Both the position numbers and the translations under genes were made by a program. Shown in pieces: positions 52,525-60,605 of a stretch of DNA of 64,000 bases (position 1 is the first letter of the stretch; every line of letters starts with the position of its first letter). Origin of the DNA: DASVNK01 sp036383895 (lineage in GTDB: Bacteria; Verrucomicrobiota; Verrucomicrobiia; Limisphaerales; SXQI01); contig DASVNK010000063.1 in NCBI GenBank assembly GCA_036383895.1, positions 195,419 to 259,418 of the forward strand, given 5' to 3'. The notes under the pieces are model-generated. The model was not told where the DNA came from and searched no databases. It saw nothing but the letters and a program-made list of their open reading frames with translations.

Positions 52525-52875
52525 TTAGAGCACGTGCCCCGGCTGATCGCACTGTGCAGTTGTACCAATCGCGTTAAAGCGATAGTTACCCGAACCCGGG
52601 CACCGTGGAGTCTCTTTGATGTAGAGCGTCGGACCGATCAGGTCCGCGTCTGTCGGGACATCGCCGTAAGTGCGCCCAACTTCAACACCCCAAATCTGCT
52701 TAGCCGACTCGATCTGCGCGAGGTTCTCGATGCAGATACTGCGCTGCGCATTGGCGCGTGTTTTGACGAAGTTTGGCACGGCGATCGCGATCAACAATCC
52801 AAGGATCGCAACCACGATCATGATTTCGACCAACGTGAAGCCCCTTCTGCTGGCTTGGAACCTTGTAATCTTCAT
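52525..52875 (-). CDS. type IV pilin/type II secretion pseudopilin, second copy
   Basis: 116 aa from the ATG at 52875, which has the ribosome site AAAGGA. The prepilin motif RRGFTLVEIMIVVAILGLL has the Gly-Phe cleavage site and the conserved Glu5. NFVKTRANAQRSICIENLAQ follows, and a C-terminal Cys pair (PRCPGS and AQCDQ) brackets a small loop. Short pseudopilins like these are typical for Verrucomicrobia. It lies 84 bp after a paralogue, separated by a partial terminator. No assembly ATPase or secretin is in the window. Confidence 0.9.
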   Translation of the reverse strand: MKITRFQASRRGFTLVEIMIVVAILGLLIAIAVPNFVKTRANAQRSICIENLAQIESAKQIWGVEVGRTYGDVPTDADLIGPTLYIKETPRCPGSGNYRFNAIGTTAQCDQPGHVL

Positions 52876-52902
52876 GGGTCCTTTCAGTAGAGGCCTTCTT
52901 AG

Positions 52903-52937
52903 CAAAACAGGCTTGCGCGTTTTAAGCGGCAAGCCTG
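52903..52937 (-). terminator. partial terminator between the two pseudopilins
   Basis: 9-bp stem CAGGCTTGC/GCAAGCCTG followed by TTTT on the minus strand. It likely leaves the first pilin more abundant than the second, as in other pilin operons. Confidence 0.5.
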
Positions 52938-52959
52938 CTCGCTGAAGAAGTTACCCTGA

Positions 52960-53307
52960 TTACAGGAGGTGGAGGTCCGGCGCTGCAGCGAGGCTGCAAA
53001 CCGGGTCAGTGCCGATCGCACCGTAGGTGTAAGCGCCGCTCGCTGGGCAAGTCGGAGCTTCCTTCAGGTACGCATTGATATCAGCGTCAGCCGGGGCAGC
53101 ACCCGCCGCGAGGCGTTGCTCCAAGGCATGCTGTTCCTTCGCACCGTCGATCTGGCGCAAGTTGTTGATGCAAGCATTGCGCTGAGCTGTTTGACGAGCT
53201 TTCACGAAGTTAGGAATCGCGATAGCCGCGAGCAACCCGATGATTGCCACGACGATCATGATTTCCACGAGGGTGAAACCCGCTTTACGGTTTGTCTTGA
53301 TACGCAT
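52960..53307 (-). CDS. type IV pilin/type II secretion pseudopilin, first copy
   Basis: 115 aa from the ATG at 53307. Prepilin motif AGFTLVEIMIVVAIIGLLAA with Gly-Phe cleavage and Glu5, followed by NFVKARQTAQRNACINNLRQ. The C-terminal part has TCPASGAYTYGAIGTDPVCS, with the same Cys-loop layout as the second copy. The two are clear paralogues. A sigma54-like element lies about 115 bp upstream, a common way to control major pilins. Confidence 0.9.
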   Translation of the reverse strand: MRIKTNRKAGFTLVEIMIVVAIIGLLAAIAIPNFVKARQTAQRNACINNLRQIDGAKEQHALEQRLAAGAAPADADINAYLKEAPTCPASGAYTYGAIGTDPVCSLAAAPDLHLL

Positions 53308-53421
53308 AGTTTTACTTTCTTTTCTGTTAGCAGTCGGCGTGAACAAGACAGACGGCGGTTATTTTATTACTCCGACAATCGTTCACGTATTGCCGCGCTG
53401 TCTACCGACGAGAGGTTCAGT

Positions 53422-53437
53422 AGCACCGGGAGTGCCA
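53422..53437 (-). promoter_or_regulatory. sigma54-type promoter candidate for the pseudopilin pair
   Basis: On the minus strand TGGCACTCCCGGTGCT agrees with TGGCAC-N5-TTGCW except one base, with exact GG/GC spacing. It lies 115 bp before the first pilin ATG. The same bases also form a small hairpin, so a chance match is possible. Confidence 0.33.
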
Positions 53438-53549
53438 TTGTCAGTTTTGCGACTCCCAAATTACTTTTCCTCTGTCCACAATATAACCCGACGGCTTCTA
53501 TTTGTTTCGGCAAATCATGGTGTACTCTTAACCTGAATCCGACCCGAAC

Positions 53550-54674
53550 TTACGTTCGCAGAGGCGCTGAATCCGCTTCCGTGGCGATCTCTTCCAGATG
53601 CTCGCGGTCCTTCACACTCACGTAAACCACCCCCCCCACGATGCTCCAGAAGAGGCTGGTGCCGAAACCAATAAGCGAAATAAGCAGAGCCTGCGCGGGT
53701 AAAATATCAATCCCTGGAGTTAACAGGAACCAGACGTAAAGATTCTCCCGGACGCCCAAGCCGCTCGGGGTGATTGGTAATGTGGAGATGCAGGTTACTA
53801 TCGGAACAATGGCGGCAATTGCGATGACCGGCGCAGATAAATGAAAGCCCCAGATCAACGTGAGAAAATGCAAAATGCAGACAAGGTTCCCAAGCATTGA
53901 GACGGGCAAAACGCGAAAAAAGAAGGTGTTATCTCGACCGAATTCGCGAAAGCCTTCGATAGAGCGTTCGATCAAGTCGCTCTTGGGTAATTTTCGCAGC
54001 CATAAACGCGCGTTGGGCACGCCTCGGCTCAAGCCACCCCAGAAAGAAATGAAGATAAAAACCGCGCAACCAGCAGCCATCGCGAATATCAACCAGATCA
54101 CCGGCTTCAATTTCGGATTCATTACCGCAAGGTAGTCGCGCGCAGGCAACATCATCGCACAAGCGAGAATCAAAAGTGAGAAAAGGCCGATGATCCGGTC
54201 CACGGCAACGGTCACCACCGCCTCTGTCTTTTTGTGATGTGTCTCCCGGGCGACATAATACGCCTTCAACACATCGCCGCCGATGGAACCCAGGAGGAAG
54301 GAATTGAAAAAGTGGCCGATGAGGGCGATTTGGGCGGTGCGGCGCAACGGGAGATTTAGTCCGTGCACCTTTAAAATGATTTGCCAGCGAAGGACGCCTA
54401 CCAGCAGCAGCACTCCCATCAGCGCAGTCGAGAGAACCAGGAATTTAAGGTCCATGCCATGAAGTGTCTCCCAAAGGCCAGGCGGGCCAAATTTCCAGGC
54501 GACTTCCAGGCGTTGGAGGCGGGTGAGGCCTTCCCAGTCCCGGCCGAGACGTTCCCAGACCAGCCGACCTTCGTTCCAAAAGATAGCTTGGAAGATCCAG
54601 CCGAGCAGCAGGACACATACAGCAATGCGCCAGAAGATCTTCCAGAAATTCCGCGTTGAACTCGGCTTCTTCAC
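53550..54674 (-). CDS. lysylphosphatidylglycerol synthase-like (flippase-like) membrane protein
   Basis: 374 aa with about eight hydrophobic segments (first at 13-30, FWRIAVCVLLLGWIFQAIFW). The family signature regions are FNSFLLGSIGGDVLKAYYVA (about 135-155) and TCISTLPITPSGLGVRENLY (about 295-315). It belongs to the UPF0104/AglD-type transmembrane family, which is related to the membrane half of MprF and moves or glycosylates lipids. No catalytic domain is fused. Downstream partner of the epimerase gene on the same strand (gap 16 bp), perhaps one lipid-sugar function (inference). Confidence 0.87.
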   Translation of the reverse strand: MKKPSSTRNFWKIFWRIAVCVLLLGWIFQAIFWNEGRLVWERLGRDWEGLTRLQRLEVAWKFGPPGLWETLHGMDLKFLVLSTALMGVLLLVGVLRWQIILKVHGLNLPLRRTAQIALIGHFFNSFLLGSIGGDVLKAYYVARETHHKKTEAVVTVAVDRIIGLFSLLILACAMMLPARDYLAVMNPKLKPVIWLIFAMAAGCAVFIFISFWGGLSRGVPNARLWLRKLPKSDLIERSIEGFREFGRDNTFFFRVLPVSMLGNLVCILHFLTLIWGFHLSAPVIAIAAIVPIVTCISTLPITPSGLGVRENLYVWFLLTPGIDILPAQALLISLIGFGTSLFWSIVGGVVYVSVKDREHLEEIATEADSAPLRT

Positions 54675-54690
54675 GCGAGCGAGAATTCCC

Positions 54691-55605
54691 CTACTCTTCT
54701 CCCCAGAGACTCTTGATGTGAGCCACGCCGCCCTTCACTTCTTCGGAAGAAAGGCCGGGACTCATTTCGAAGACTTTAATGTGGTCCGGGCGCACAAGTG
54801 GTTTAAGCGCAGCGAAGTCGATCATGCCAGTACCGGGCGCGCAATGGTCGCGACCGGGGAATTGCACGTCATGTATGTGGAACCCGGCGAGATGCTCGGA
54901 CATCGACTCCAGGTGCATGGCGTGATCTATAAAGCCTAGATTATGTTTGATTTGGGCATGGCCCGTGTCGTGCCAGTAACGAACCGTTTCTCCCTGGAAG
55001 TCGCGGAAGAAGAAAGTGAAATCAGTCTCGAATGGAATCTCCTCCAGAGCTTCACGGTTTTCGATTCCAAGCATGATTCCGCGCTTAGCTGCTTCTTCTG
55101 CAATGCGTTTCAGCATTTCATTGGCAAGATCGACGTAGCGGTCCTTTTTGGATTCACGCTTTTCAATCACTTCCATGCAGAGCTTTTCGTATTTAGGCGA
55201 TTCCTTTTGGCCGTCTCCAACCATATCGATCAGCTTGTCGGTATAGTCCTTCATTTCGATTGCACCCATATGAAGCACAATGAGTTTGGCACCGACTCGA
55301 TCAGCGGTCTCGATGGTCTTAAGGGAATGTTTCCACGCGTTATCGCGTTCACGGCGGTCGTCGGACGTGAATTTGAAAATGTTTGGTGCTGCGTGGTTTA
55401 CGCCCATTGGAAGGGGGCAGAAGTTGTGGAGTGTGGAAATTTTGATTTCGCCAGCTTCCACCGCTTCGAAAACGCCCGGCAGCAGGCTGATGCGGATGCC
55501 GTGGCTGAGCTCGGCATACTCGAACCCCATTTCGCGGATCTCGCGGAGCATGGCGCGTCCATCTGTATGCCGGTGCGAGTTCCAACACGTTGATAGCGAA
55601 TACAT
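54691..55605 (-). CDS. sugar phosphate isomerase/epimerase family protein
   Basis: 304 aa TIM barrel of the xylose-isomerase-like family. Features: LREIREMGFEYAELSHGIRI at the first beta-alpha unit, FCPLPMGVNHAAPNIFKF, KLIVLHMGAIEMKDYT, GIMLGIENREALEEIP (metal Glu, about 175), YWHDTGHAQIKHN (metal His, about 210) and GFHIHDVQFPGRDHCAPGTG (about 240). The metal ligands look intact. The first ATG is at 55605, in a MYSLSTCW context; a TTG two codons earlier is also open. It lies right behind the rpsU terminator and has no ribosome site, so its promoter may be inside that region. Confidence 0.85.
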   Translation of the reverse strand: MYSLSTCWNSHRHTDGRAMLREIREMGFEYAELSHGIRISLLPGVFEAVEAGEIKISTLHNFCPLPMGVNHAAPNIFKFTSDDRRERDNAWKHSLKTIETADRVGAKLIVLHMGAIEMKDYTDKLIDMVGDGQKESPKYEKLCMEVIEKRESKKDRYVDLANEMLKRIAEEAAKRGIMLGIENREALEEIPFETDFTFFFRDFQGETVRYWHDTGHAQIKHNLGFIDHAMHLESMSEHLAGFHIHDVQFPGRDHCAPGTGMIDFAALKPLVRPDHIKVFEMSPGLSSEEVKGGVAHIKSLWGEE

Positions 55606-55610
55606 AAACA

Positions 55611-55646
55611 AAAAGCCGAGCGCGTAAGATATACGACACTCGGCTT
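55611..55646 (-). terminator. rho-independent terminator after rpsU
   Basis: 8-bp stem AAGCCGAG/CTCGGCTT (arms 55639-55646 and 55613-55620) with a long loop, then TTTTT on the minus strand, immediately before the epimerase start. Confidence 0.6.
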
Positions 55647-55665
55647 CGTGAAAGTAAAAATCTAA

Positions 55666-55863
55666 TTAGAGGTCGGCGTAGCGAGCGCTTAGCATCGCCG
55701 AGAACCTGGCGACCTTCATCTTACGACGTTTGCGTTCGCTGGGCTTCTCGTAATGGCGATGGTTTCGGACTTCCCGCAGAGTGCCTTCGCGATCGATTCG
55801 TTTTTTCAACCGACGCAGGGCTTTTTCAACGGACTCACCTTTACGTAACTTAATCTCTGTCAA
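55666..55863 (-). CDS. rpsU: 30S ribosomal protein S21
   Basis: Small basic protein of the 30S subunit that binds near the anti-Shine-Dalgarno region. From a TTG start at 55863 it has 65 aa, as expected: EIKLRKGESVEKALRRLKKR, then DREGTLREVRNHRHYEKPSE and KRRKMKVARFSA. A GTG at 55905 would give 79 aa, but the additional 14 residues are outside the family, and a purine-rich site (GAGGAAGTGAGAAG) precedes the TTG. Single gene with its own terminator. Confidence 0.9.
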   Translation of the reverse strand: MTEIKLRKGESVEKALRRLKKRIDREGTLREVRNHRHYEKPSERKRRKMKVARFSAMLSARYADL

Positions 55864-56059
55864 GCGCTTCTCACTTCCTCTCTGTATTGTAGGATGCCTG
55901 CTCACCGAACCCTCGGCAAGTGGCTCTCCGATCCTAAAAGGGACGGCACAGTAGTTTATTGGCAGCCCCTGTCAAGCGTTCAAAAACGTTCATTTTCGAG
56001 CAGATTTGGAACGAATTTCAGCGACTCTCGTACTCACTTTATCCAAATCTTTTTGAGAG

Positions 56060-57010
56060 TTAGTTCGATGAAGCGACCCGGGATGTTTCGGAACGAAAGT
56101 CCGCGAACGCTTCGCTCGCACCGAGCCACGCGCATGACTCGGGATGTAAAAGATGCGCGACCAATTCCGCGCCGTCGACGACGCGCGGTCCGGGGCGGCT
56201 GAAGTATCCAGCATCGACGACATAAACGCGATTTTGCTGAACTGCGGGAAGATCGTGAAAGCCCGGTTGCTCCGCGAGCCACGACGCGCGTCGCATCGCT
56301 TCGTCGCAGTTGTATCCGCAAGCCATGAAAATGATCACCTCGGGTTGTGTTTCGAGCACCTGGTTCCAGGTGATGCGAACGGAATCCTTCCACTTGTGTC
56401 CGAGCACGTCGACGCCTCCGGCGATCTCGACTTGTTCGGGAACCCAATGTCCGGAACAGAAAAGTGGATCAACCCATTCGGCGCAGAAAACGCGCGGACG
56501 CGGAAGATCCATGACCGACTCTGCCACGTGGGCGAGACGCGCGGACATTTGGATGATGAGACGTTCTGCTTCGCGCTCGCGGCCGGCGGCCTGCGCAACG
56601 GCGGCGATGTCGGATTGAATGTCGGCGATCGAATGGGGCGACATCCAGACGACTTTAGGTTTCTCCGGCAAGGCGGCGAGAGCGCGTGAAACCTCGTTAC
56701 CGGCTGGGGCGCAGACCTGGCAGAGGTCTTGAGTGAGAAGCAGCGTCGGCGCGAGTTCGCGGAGAAGTTGTTCATCGACGTAATACAAGCTTTCGCCTGC
56801 TTTCAAGCGAGCGGAAACGGCCACATCGATTTCGTTGCACGTCATTTCCTCCACCGGCAGTGCGCTATGCACGACCCGCGGCTTGCCCTCGATTTCCGGC
56901 GGGTAGTCGCAGCAGTGAGTAATCGCCAACAACTGTTCGCCCAAACCCAGCGCGCAGGCGATCTCGGTCGCGGAAGGAAGGAGCGAGACGATGCGATGTT
57001 CGGGTTTCAT
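56060..57010 (-). CDS. BtuF-like cobalamin-binding protein without signal peptide
   Basis: 316 aa of the periplasmic-binding-protein fold for B12 and Fe-siderophores. RIVSLLPSATEIACALGLG opens the fold and is followed by LLAITHCCDYPPEI and KVVWMSPHSIADIQ; the second lobe has CAEWVDPLFCSGHWVPEQVE and VIIFMACGYNCDEAM. It starts directly with the fold at MKPEHR, with no signal peptide or lipobox, so it is predicted to stay in the cytoplasm or to be exported by an unusual route. Its ATG overlaps the stop of the DUF6580-like gene as ATGA. Third gene of a cobalamin-riboswitch operon. Confidence 0.87.
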   Translation of the reverse strand: MKPEHRIVSLLPSATEIACALGLGEQLLAITHCCDYPPEIEGKPRVVHSALPVEEMTCNEIDVAVSARLKAGESLYYVDEQLLRELAPTLLLTQDLCQVCAPAGNEVSRALAALPEKPKVVWMSPHSIADIQSDIAAVAQAAGREREAERLIIQMSARLAHVAESVMDLPRPRVFCAEWVDPLFCSGHWVPEQVEIAGGVDVLGHKWKDSVRITWNQVLETQPEVIIFMACGYNCDEAMRRASWLAEQPGFHDLPAVQQNRVYVVDAGYFSRPGPRVVDGAELVAHLLHPESCAWLGASEAFADFRSETSRVASSN

Positions 57011-57525
57011 AACGCCACCTCCGCCCGGCGCACGGTTGGAAACTTTGCTTCGGCGAAGGCGAGTCCGCCGAACAAAACGGCGCAGTAGAAGAAATCGCCG
57101 AGGAGCGAGTTGACGAAGTATGGCAGGCCGGCCGCATAACATGCGATTAGCCCGGCAGTTGTCTTCTGAAACGTATCGTAGGCAAGCCACGAGCCCAAAT
57201 TCGTGACGAGGAAAAATACAATCGCGCCCAGAAGAGTAGCGAACGCGACGCGAGGGACTGATTGCTGCCGCTTGATCCAGAAACCGAGCAACACATTAAG
57301 CGCGAAACAGCCGTAAACGAACGGAATGAGCACGTGCAATCCGGTAATGAGATCGCCGATCAGCAAGGCCATGAGCGGCACGAAGTAGGCCGCGCGTTTG
57401 TTGGTGAAGTTTGCGCCACCGAAAAGGGCGATGGCGCCAATCGGTGCGAAGTTAACCGGGTGCGGCAGAAACTTCGAGAGCACCGCCACCAAAATCATTC
57501 CGCTGAGGAGAATAAATCGATTCAT
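57007..57525 (-). CDS. ECF S-component-like membrane protein (DUF6580 type)
   Basis: 172 aa, five to six hydrophobic segments. HPVNFAPIGAIALFGGANFT (about 22-41) and NSLLGDFFYCAVLFGGLAFA near the C-terminus match the layout of the DUF6580 putative transport family, which I associate with vitamin transport and often with B12 riboswitches. It could be the substrate-specific subunit of an energy-coupling-factor transporter for cobalamin or a precursor. ECF ATPase and T-component are not in the window. It lies 13 bp after the secreted protein gene, with a weak AAAAAGG ribosome site, and overlaps the BtuF-like gene. Confidence 0.78.
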   Translation of the reverse strand: MNRFILLSGMILVAVLSKFLPHPVNFAPIGAIALFGGANFTNKRAAYFVPLMALLIGDLITGLHVLIPFVYGCFALNVLLGFWIKRQQSVPRVAFATLLGAIVFFLVTNLGSWLAYDTFQKTTAGLIACYAAGLPYFVNSLLGDFFYCAVLFGGLAFAEAKFPTVRRAEVAL

Positions 57526-57538
57526 ATTCGCGACCTTT

Positions 57539-58561
57539 TTATGGTTGGCGGACTGCTTTAACGCGGAAGAATCGGAACGCCGAACTCTCCGGCCCGCTCG
57601 ACGTGAGCGTAATCGCGGAGCCAGTTCCCGCTACCGGCGCCGATGCTTGCGACCACGAATCGAAATCAGGCGAGGCTTCCAGGGAGTAAGTCCAACCAGC
57701 TTCAGCGACGATTTGATGTTGCCAGCGGCCGTCGACCAGACCGCCCGTCGCGGAGTGAATCGGCGACGCGGGCGTGGTGGTGACGATGTTATCGATCGTG
57801 CCGCGCGCGAAGATGGAGCCTTCGTATTCGCCAGGGAATTGCCCTGCATCGCTGTAGCTCGAGATGGAAAATGCATCGAGCGTGAATCCCATACTCGCGT
57901 TGGTCTCGGTAAGCGGTGCGCGCACCACGCGTCCCATCGTTACGCCATTCGTCAGGATGTGCAGTTCAATGGTGTGGTTCGTGGCGGTGTAACTCAGGTT
58001 TACTCGCATTACGACATTAGTCGGAATTTCGAAAAGGCCGAAGTCATCGTTGCCGCTGTAATTCATTAACCCATTCGTCGGAAACATCGCCGGCCAGGTC
58101 GTCGGGCCGAAGCCACTGTCCGGAAGGAAATTGAATTCGGCGAGGTTCGGCGTGTTTGCGCCGGTGCCGCGAATGAAGTTGGTGGCATCGGCGCTGGCGC
58201 GATGTTGGAAACCAAAGGCGAATTGGAAAGTGGAGGGACGGCCCGGCGTTGTGCCGATTTGGATGTGGTGCATTTTCAGATCGAGCGCGGCGCTGAAATC
58301 ATTCTCGGAACTGAATGGGATGAGCGGGAGACGGAAATAGCTGTTGGTCTTCGAAGAATTCCAGGTGACTTCGAGATTCTCATTTGTGGAATTCCACAAG
58401 AACAACGAGGCATCGTTGTGAATTTCCCAGCCGCGAGTGGTTGGTGCGGTGGAAAAATCTTCCGTGACGGTGGTGGAGGCCGCGAATGCTGCAGGTGCGG
58501 CGGCAGTGAGAATTGCGCATGCGACGACGCAGGCGCACGGGAACAACGAACGAACTGACAT
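57539..58561 (-). CDS. secreted protein of unknown function, first gene of the B12-riboswitch operon
   Basis: 340 aa. Signal peptide at 1-28 (SLFPCACVVACAILTAAAP). Residues 30-240 look like a concanavalin/laminin-G type beta sandwich (TVTEDFSTAPTTRGWEIHND and FGLFEIPTNVVMRVNLSYT). The C-terminal part (about 255-335, with GWTYSLEASPDFDSWSQAS and ESSAFRFFRVKA) is the same tail module found in two other secreted proteins here. The start at 58561 has the ribosome site GAAAGGAAG. Its position directly under a cobalamin riboswitch and before two transport-like genes implies a role in capturing B12 or a B12-bearing compound outside the cell. No homologue of known function is recognised. Confidence 0.8.
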   Translation of the reverse strand: MSVRSLFPCACVVACAILTAAAPAAFAASTTVTEDFSTAPTTRGWEIHNDASLFLWNSTNENLEVTWNSSKTNSYFRLPLIPFSSENDFSAALDLKMHHIQIGTTPGRPSTFQFAFGFQHRASADATNFIRGTGANTPNLAEFNFLPDSGFGPTTWPAMFPTNGLMNYSGNDDFGLFEIPTNVVMRVNLSYTATNHTIELHILTNGVTMGRVVRAPLTETNASMGFTLDAFSISSYSDAGQFPGEYEGSIFARGTIDNIVTTTPASPIHSATGGLVDGRWQHQIVAEAGWTYSLEASPDFDSWSQASAPVAGTGSAITLTSSGPESSAFRFFRVKAVRQP

Positions 58562-58662
58562 AACTTCTGGTCTTCCTTTCACCGGCTGGGCCGGATGATT
58601 TGTTGATGCTGGAGACCAGAGCGGAGGCGGATGTTTTGCTCTGCGAAGTTAGTTCGCGAAAA

Positions 58663-58698
58663 CAAAAAACCTTCACCTCCGCAACACGGAGAATGAAG
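58663..58698 (-). terminator. riboswitch-linked terminator
   Basis: On the minus strand CTTCATTCTCCG pairs with CGGAGGTGAAG (one bulge), followed by GTTTTTTG. It lies between the aptamer and the first operon gene, so ligand-controlled termination is the likely mechanism. Confidence 0.65.
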
Positions 58699-58810
58699 GC
58701 AAATTCAACGGTCCGACCGAAGACAGTTCGGCGGGGCTGGCCTCATCCTTCTCTTTGCGGAGAAGTCGATCCCGCGCGTTCTCGAATAGAACGGACGGAA
58801 TCACGACGAG

Positions 58811-58968
58811 CGCAATCAAACCGGTATCCTGACTTCAGGTATCAACCTCGCTCCCCCTTCCCGATTCGCTGCTATTAAAGAAGCGATCAGTGGCTTTGGG
58901 AGTTTGTAGCCTGTTACAGTGGCGCAACCGCCCCCGAATCTCACGGGGTTCCCAGACGTTTGCTTGCG
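58811..58968 (-). promoter_or_regulatory. cobalamin riboswitch aptamer
   Basis: On the minus strand all core parts are present in order. The P1 closing stem pairs CGCAAGCAAAC (58968-58958) with GTTTGATTGCG (58821-58811), 10 of 11 bases. GGGAA is next, then the hairpin CCCCGTGAGATTCGGGG, the GCGCCACTGT core and the B12 box in TGAAGTCAGGATACC. It binds cobalamin and in related cases turns off genes for uptake or synthesis. A terminator lies about 110 bp downstream. Confidence 0.93.
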
Positions 58969-59009
58969 TTTCAAACGGCACAACGTGCCGCATTTCAAAG
59001 AACGGACGC

Positions 59010-59037
59010 ACCATAGTGAATTCGCGGCGCGCGTCAA
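59010..59037 (-). promoter_or_regulatory. promoter of the riboswitch operon
   Basis: On the minus strand TTGACG, 16-bp spacer, TATGGT. Transcription would start near 59003, about 35 bases before the aptamer P1 stem. Confidence 0.5.
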
Positions 59038-59108
59038 TCGGGCAAATGTTTTTGGTTTTATGCAAAGGACGCAGCGACGCAGGAGACGCAGATCGACCTT
59101 GAAATGCA

Positions 59109-59137
59109 TTGCCGTAGGCATCCGCATCCAATAGACA
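59109..59137 (+). promoter_or_regulatory. weak promoter candidate for the lipoprotein gene
   Basis: TTGCCG, 17-bp spacer, TAGACA, ending 12 bp before the ATG at 59150. Confidence 0.25.
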
Positions 59138-59149
59138 TCCCTTATCGCC

Positions 59150-59650
59150 ATGAAACATTTAATTAGACCCGGTCTCTTGCTTCTGTTGCTTACCGCGGTG
59201 GTCTTCGGCGGCTGCGGAAAAAAGGTGCAACCGGTATCCGCGGGCTCTCAGTCGCTCGCCACGGATATGATCGGAACGTGGGTGCAGGTGGGCACGCCCG
59301 GGAATGTGGGTGAACCTCCGGAAAAGGGCGGGCGTTTTAAGCATCGCACCGGGACGCATTGGAATGTTATGTCGGTGAATGAAGAGGGATCTGTGACGGA
59401 GATTTTTGGAGGAAACTACACGCTGGTGGGCGACAAGTATGTGGAGACGCAGGAACATTCGGATGCGAGGTGGTTTGAGGATAATGGAAAAAGTCGGACG
59501 TTTCGCGTGAGTGTGGAGGGTGAGTTGATGACGCAGATCGGCGTGGGGAATTCTTATAATGAAGTTTGGAAGCGGGTGCGGAATGATGATGATGGGAGCA
59601 AGAGTGCGGTGAAGGCGCCGTTGCCGCCGGATGAGCCGGGCGCGCGGTGA
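59150..59650 (+). CDS. lipoprotein, lipocalin-like small domain
   Basis: 166 aa. Signal with lipobox AVVFGGC (Cys about 22). The mature part is beta-rich: IGTWVQVGTPGNVG, HWNVMSVNEEGSVTEIFGGNY, MTQIGVGNSYNEVWKRV. The opening GTWVQV and the final NEVWKRV strand resemble small lipocalin-type domains, but no family is assigned. It runs divergently from the riboswitch operon and ends convergently against the EcsC-like gene, with 16 bp between the stops. No terminator is visible. Confidence 0.75.
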   Translation: MKHLIRPGLLLLLLTAVVFGGCGKKVQPVSAGSQSLATDMIGTWVQVGTPGNVGEPPEKGGRFKHRTGTHWNVMSVNEEGSVTEIFGGNYTLVGDKYVETQEHSDARWFEDNGKSRTFRVSVEGELMTQIGVGNSYNEVWKRVRNDDDGSKSAVKAPLPPDEPGAR

Positions 59651-59666
59651 GCGACGTATCTTTGCG

Positions 59667-60485
59667 CTACCTGTATTGGATGTGGGTGTAGGCGGATTCG
59701 ACGGTTTCGCGGCCGTGTTTGGCTTCGAGGCGTTTGATGATGAAATGGCCGCGGGCCATGTCCTGGAAGTGGTCGATGAAGAGGACATTGATGGTGGCGC
59801 CGGTGGCGGCGCCGATGACGGGGAGGGCTTTGGCGGCGGCTTGTTCGGACACGACGACACCGAAGCGTGAGGCGATGGCGCTGATGAAGCGGGCGACGGC
59901 GGGGGCGGATTTGTCGATGATGCCGCGGCGGCCGATGTGGGTGGCGGCGTCGCTGAGGGCCTGGCCGAGAGCGGCGCGGACGGTCCAGTAACCGCTTTCG
60001 CTGCCGTCATCGGATTTGGCGCGGCCGCCGAGGGCAAAGACTTCGAGGCAATTCAATTTTGTTTCGATGGCGCTGACATCGAAGCCTTCGCTGCGGGCGA
60101 TGTCGGCGATGGAACGAAGCATGATGGTGGTGGAGATGGGGAGTTCGACGGCGACGCTCGCGAGACCGAACGCGCCGCCGATCGCGCCGGATGCGCCGAC
60201 CATGACTTTGTGGAGCCAATCGGATTCGCGCGCGGGTTGCTTGGCGCCGAGGGTTGCGACGGCGACTTCGAGAGATTTGAAGAGGGCGCGGCGGACGGAT
60301 TTGTTAAGGCTGACGTTCCAATCGGGCGGGAGCATTTTCATGCCCTTCTCGATGGGGCTGCCGAGGATGCTGGTGAGGCGGGCGGTGAAGCCGGGATTTT
60401 CGAGGAGGCCTTTGGCGAAACGCAGTTCGGCGAGTTCTGCGTTTGAGAGTGGTGTGTACGGAACTGGCCTGACCTCATCCTCCAT
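59667..60485 (-). CDS. EcsC-family protein
   Basis: 272 aa. The family pattern is clear: LLENPGFTARLTSILGSPIE at the start, then ASGAIGGAFGLASVAVELPI (about 115-135, a Gly/Ala-rich helix that may touch the membrane), ISTTIMLRSIADIARSEGFD and ALPVIGAATGATINVLFIDHFQDMA. EcsC is named after the third gene of the Bacillus ecs ABC locus; its own function is unclear. It runs divergently from kamA. Confidence 0.88.
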   Translation of the reverse strand: MEDEVRPVPYTPLSNAELAELRFAKGLLENPGFTARLTSILGSPIEKGMKMLPPDWNVSLNKSVRRALFKSLEVAVATLGAKQPARESDWLHKVMVGASGAIGGAFGLASVAVELPISTTIMLRSIADIARSEGFDVSAIETKLNCLEVFALGGRAKSDDGSESGYWTVRAALGQALSDAATHIGRRGIIDKSAPAVARFISAIASRFGVVVSEQAAAKALPVIGAATGATINVLFIDHFQDMARGHFIIKRLEAKHGRETVESAYTHIQYR

Positions 60486-60568
60486 GGCGCTAATGTTCTA
60501 GGAAGCTTGGATTCGAGCAAGTACCCGAAAAAAACCTACCAGTCGGTAAACTTTTTAGGGTGGAACCC

Positions 60569-60596
60569 TTGACAGTGGATAAGCTGAAAATATAGT
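60569..60596 (+). promoter_or_regulatory. promoter of the lysine 2,3-aminomutase gene
   Basis: Perfect TTGACA, 16-bp spacer, TATAGT. The predicted transcription start falls about 3 bp before the ATG at 60606, so the message should be leaderless. Confidence 0.55.
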
Positions 60597-60605
60597 GGCC
60601 CCGTA

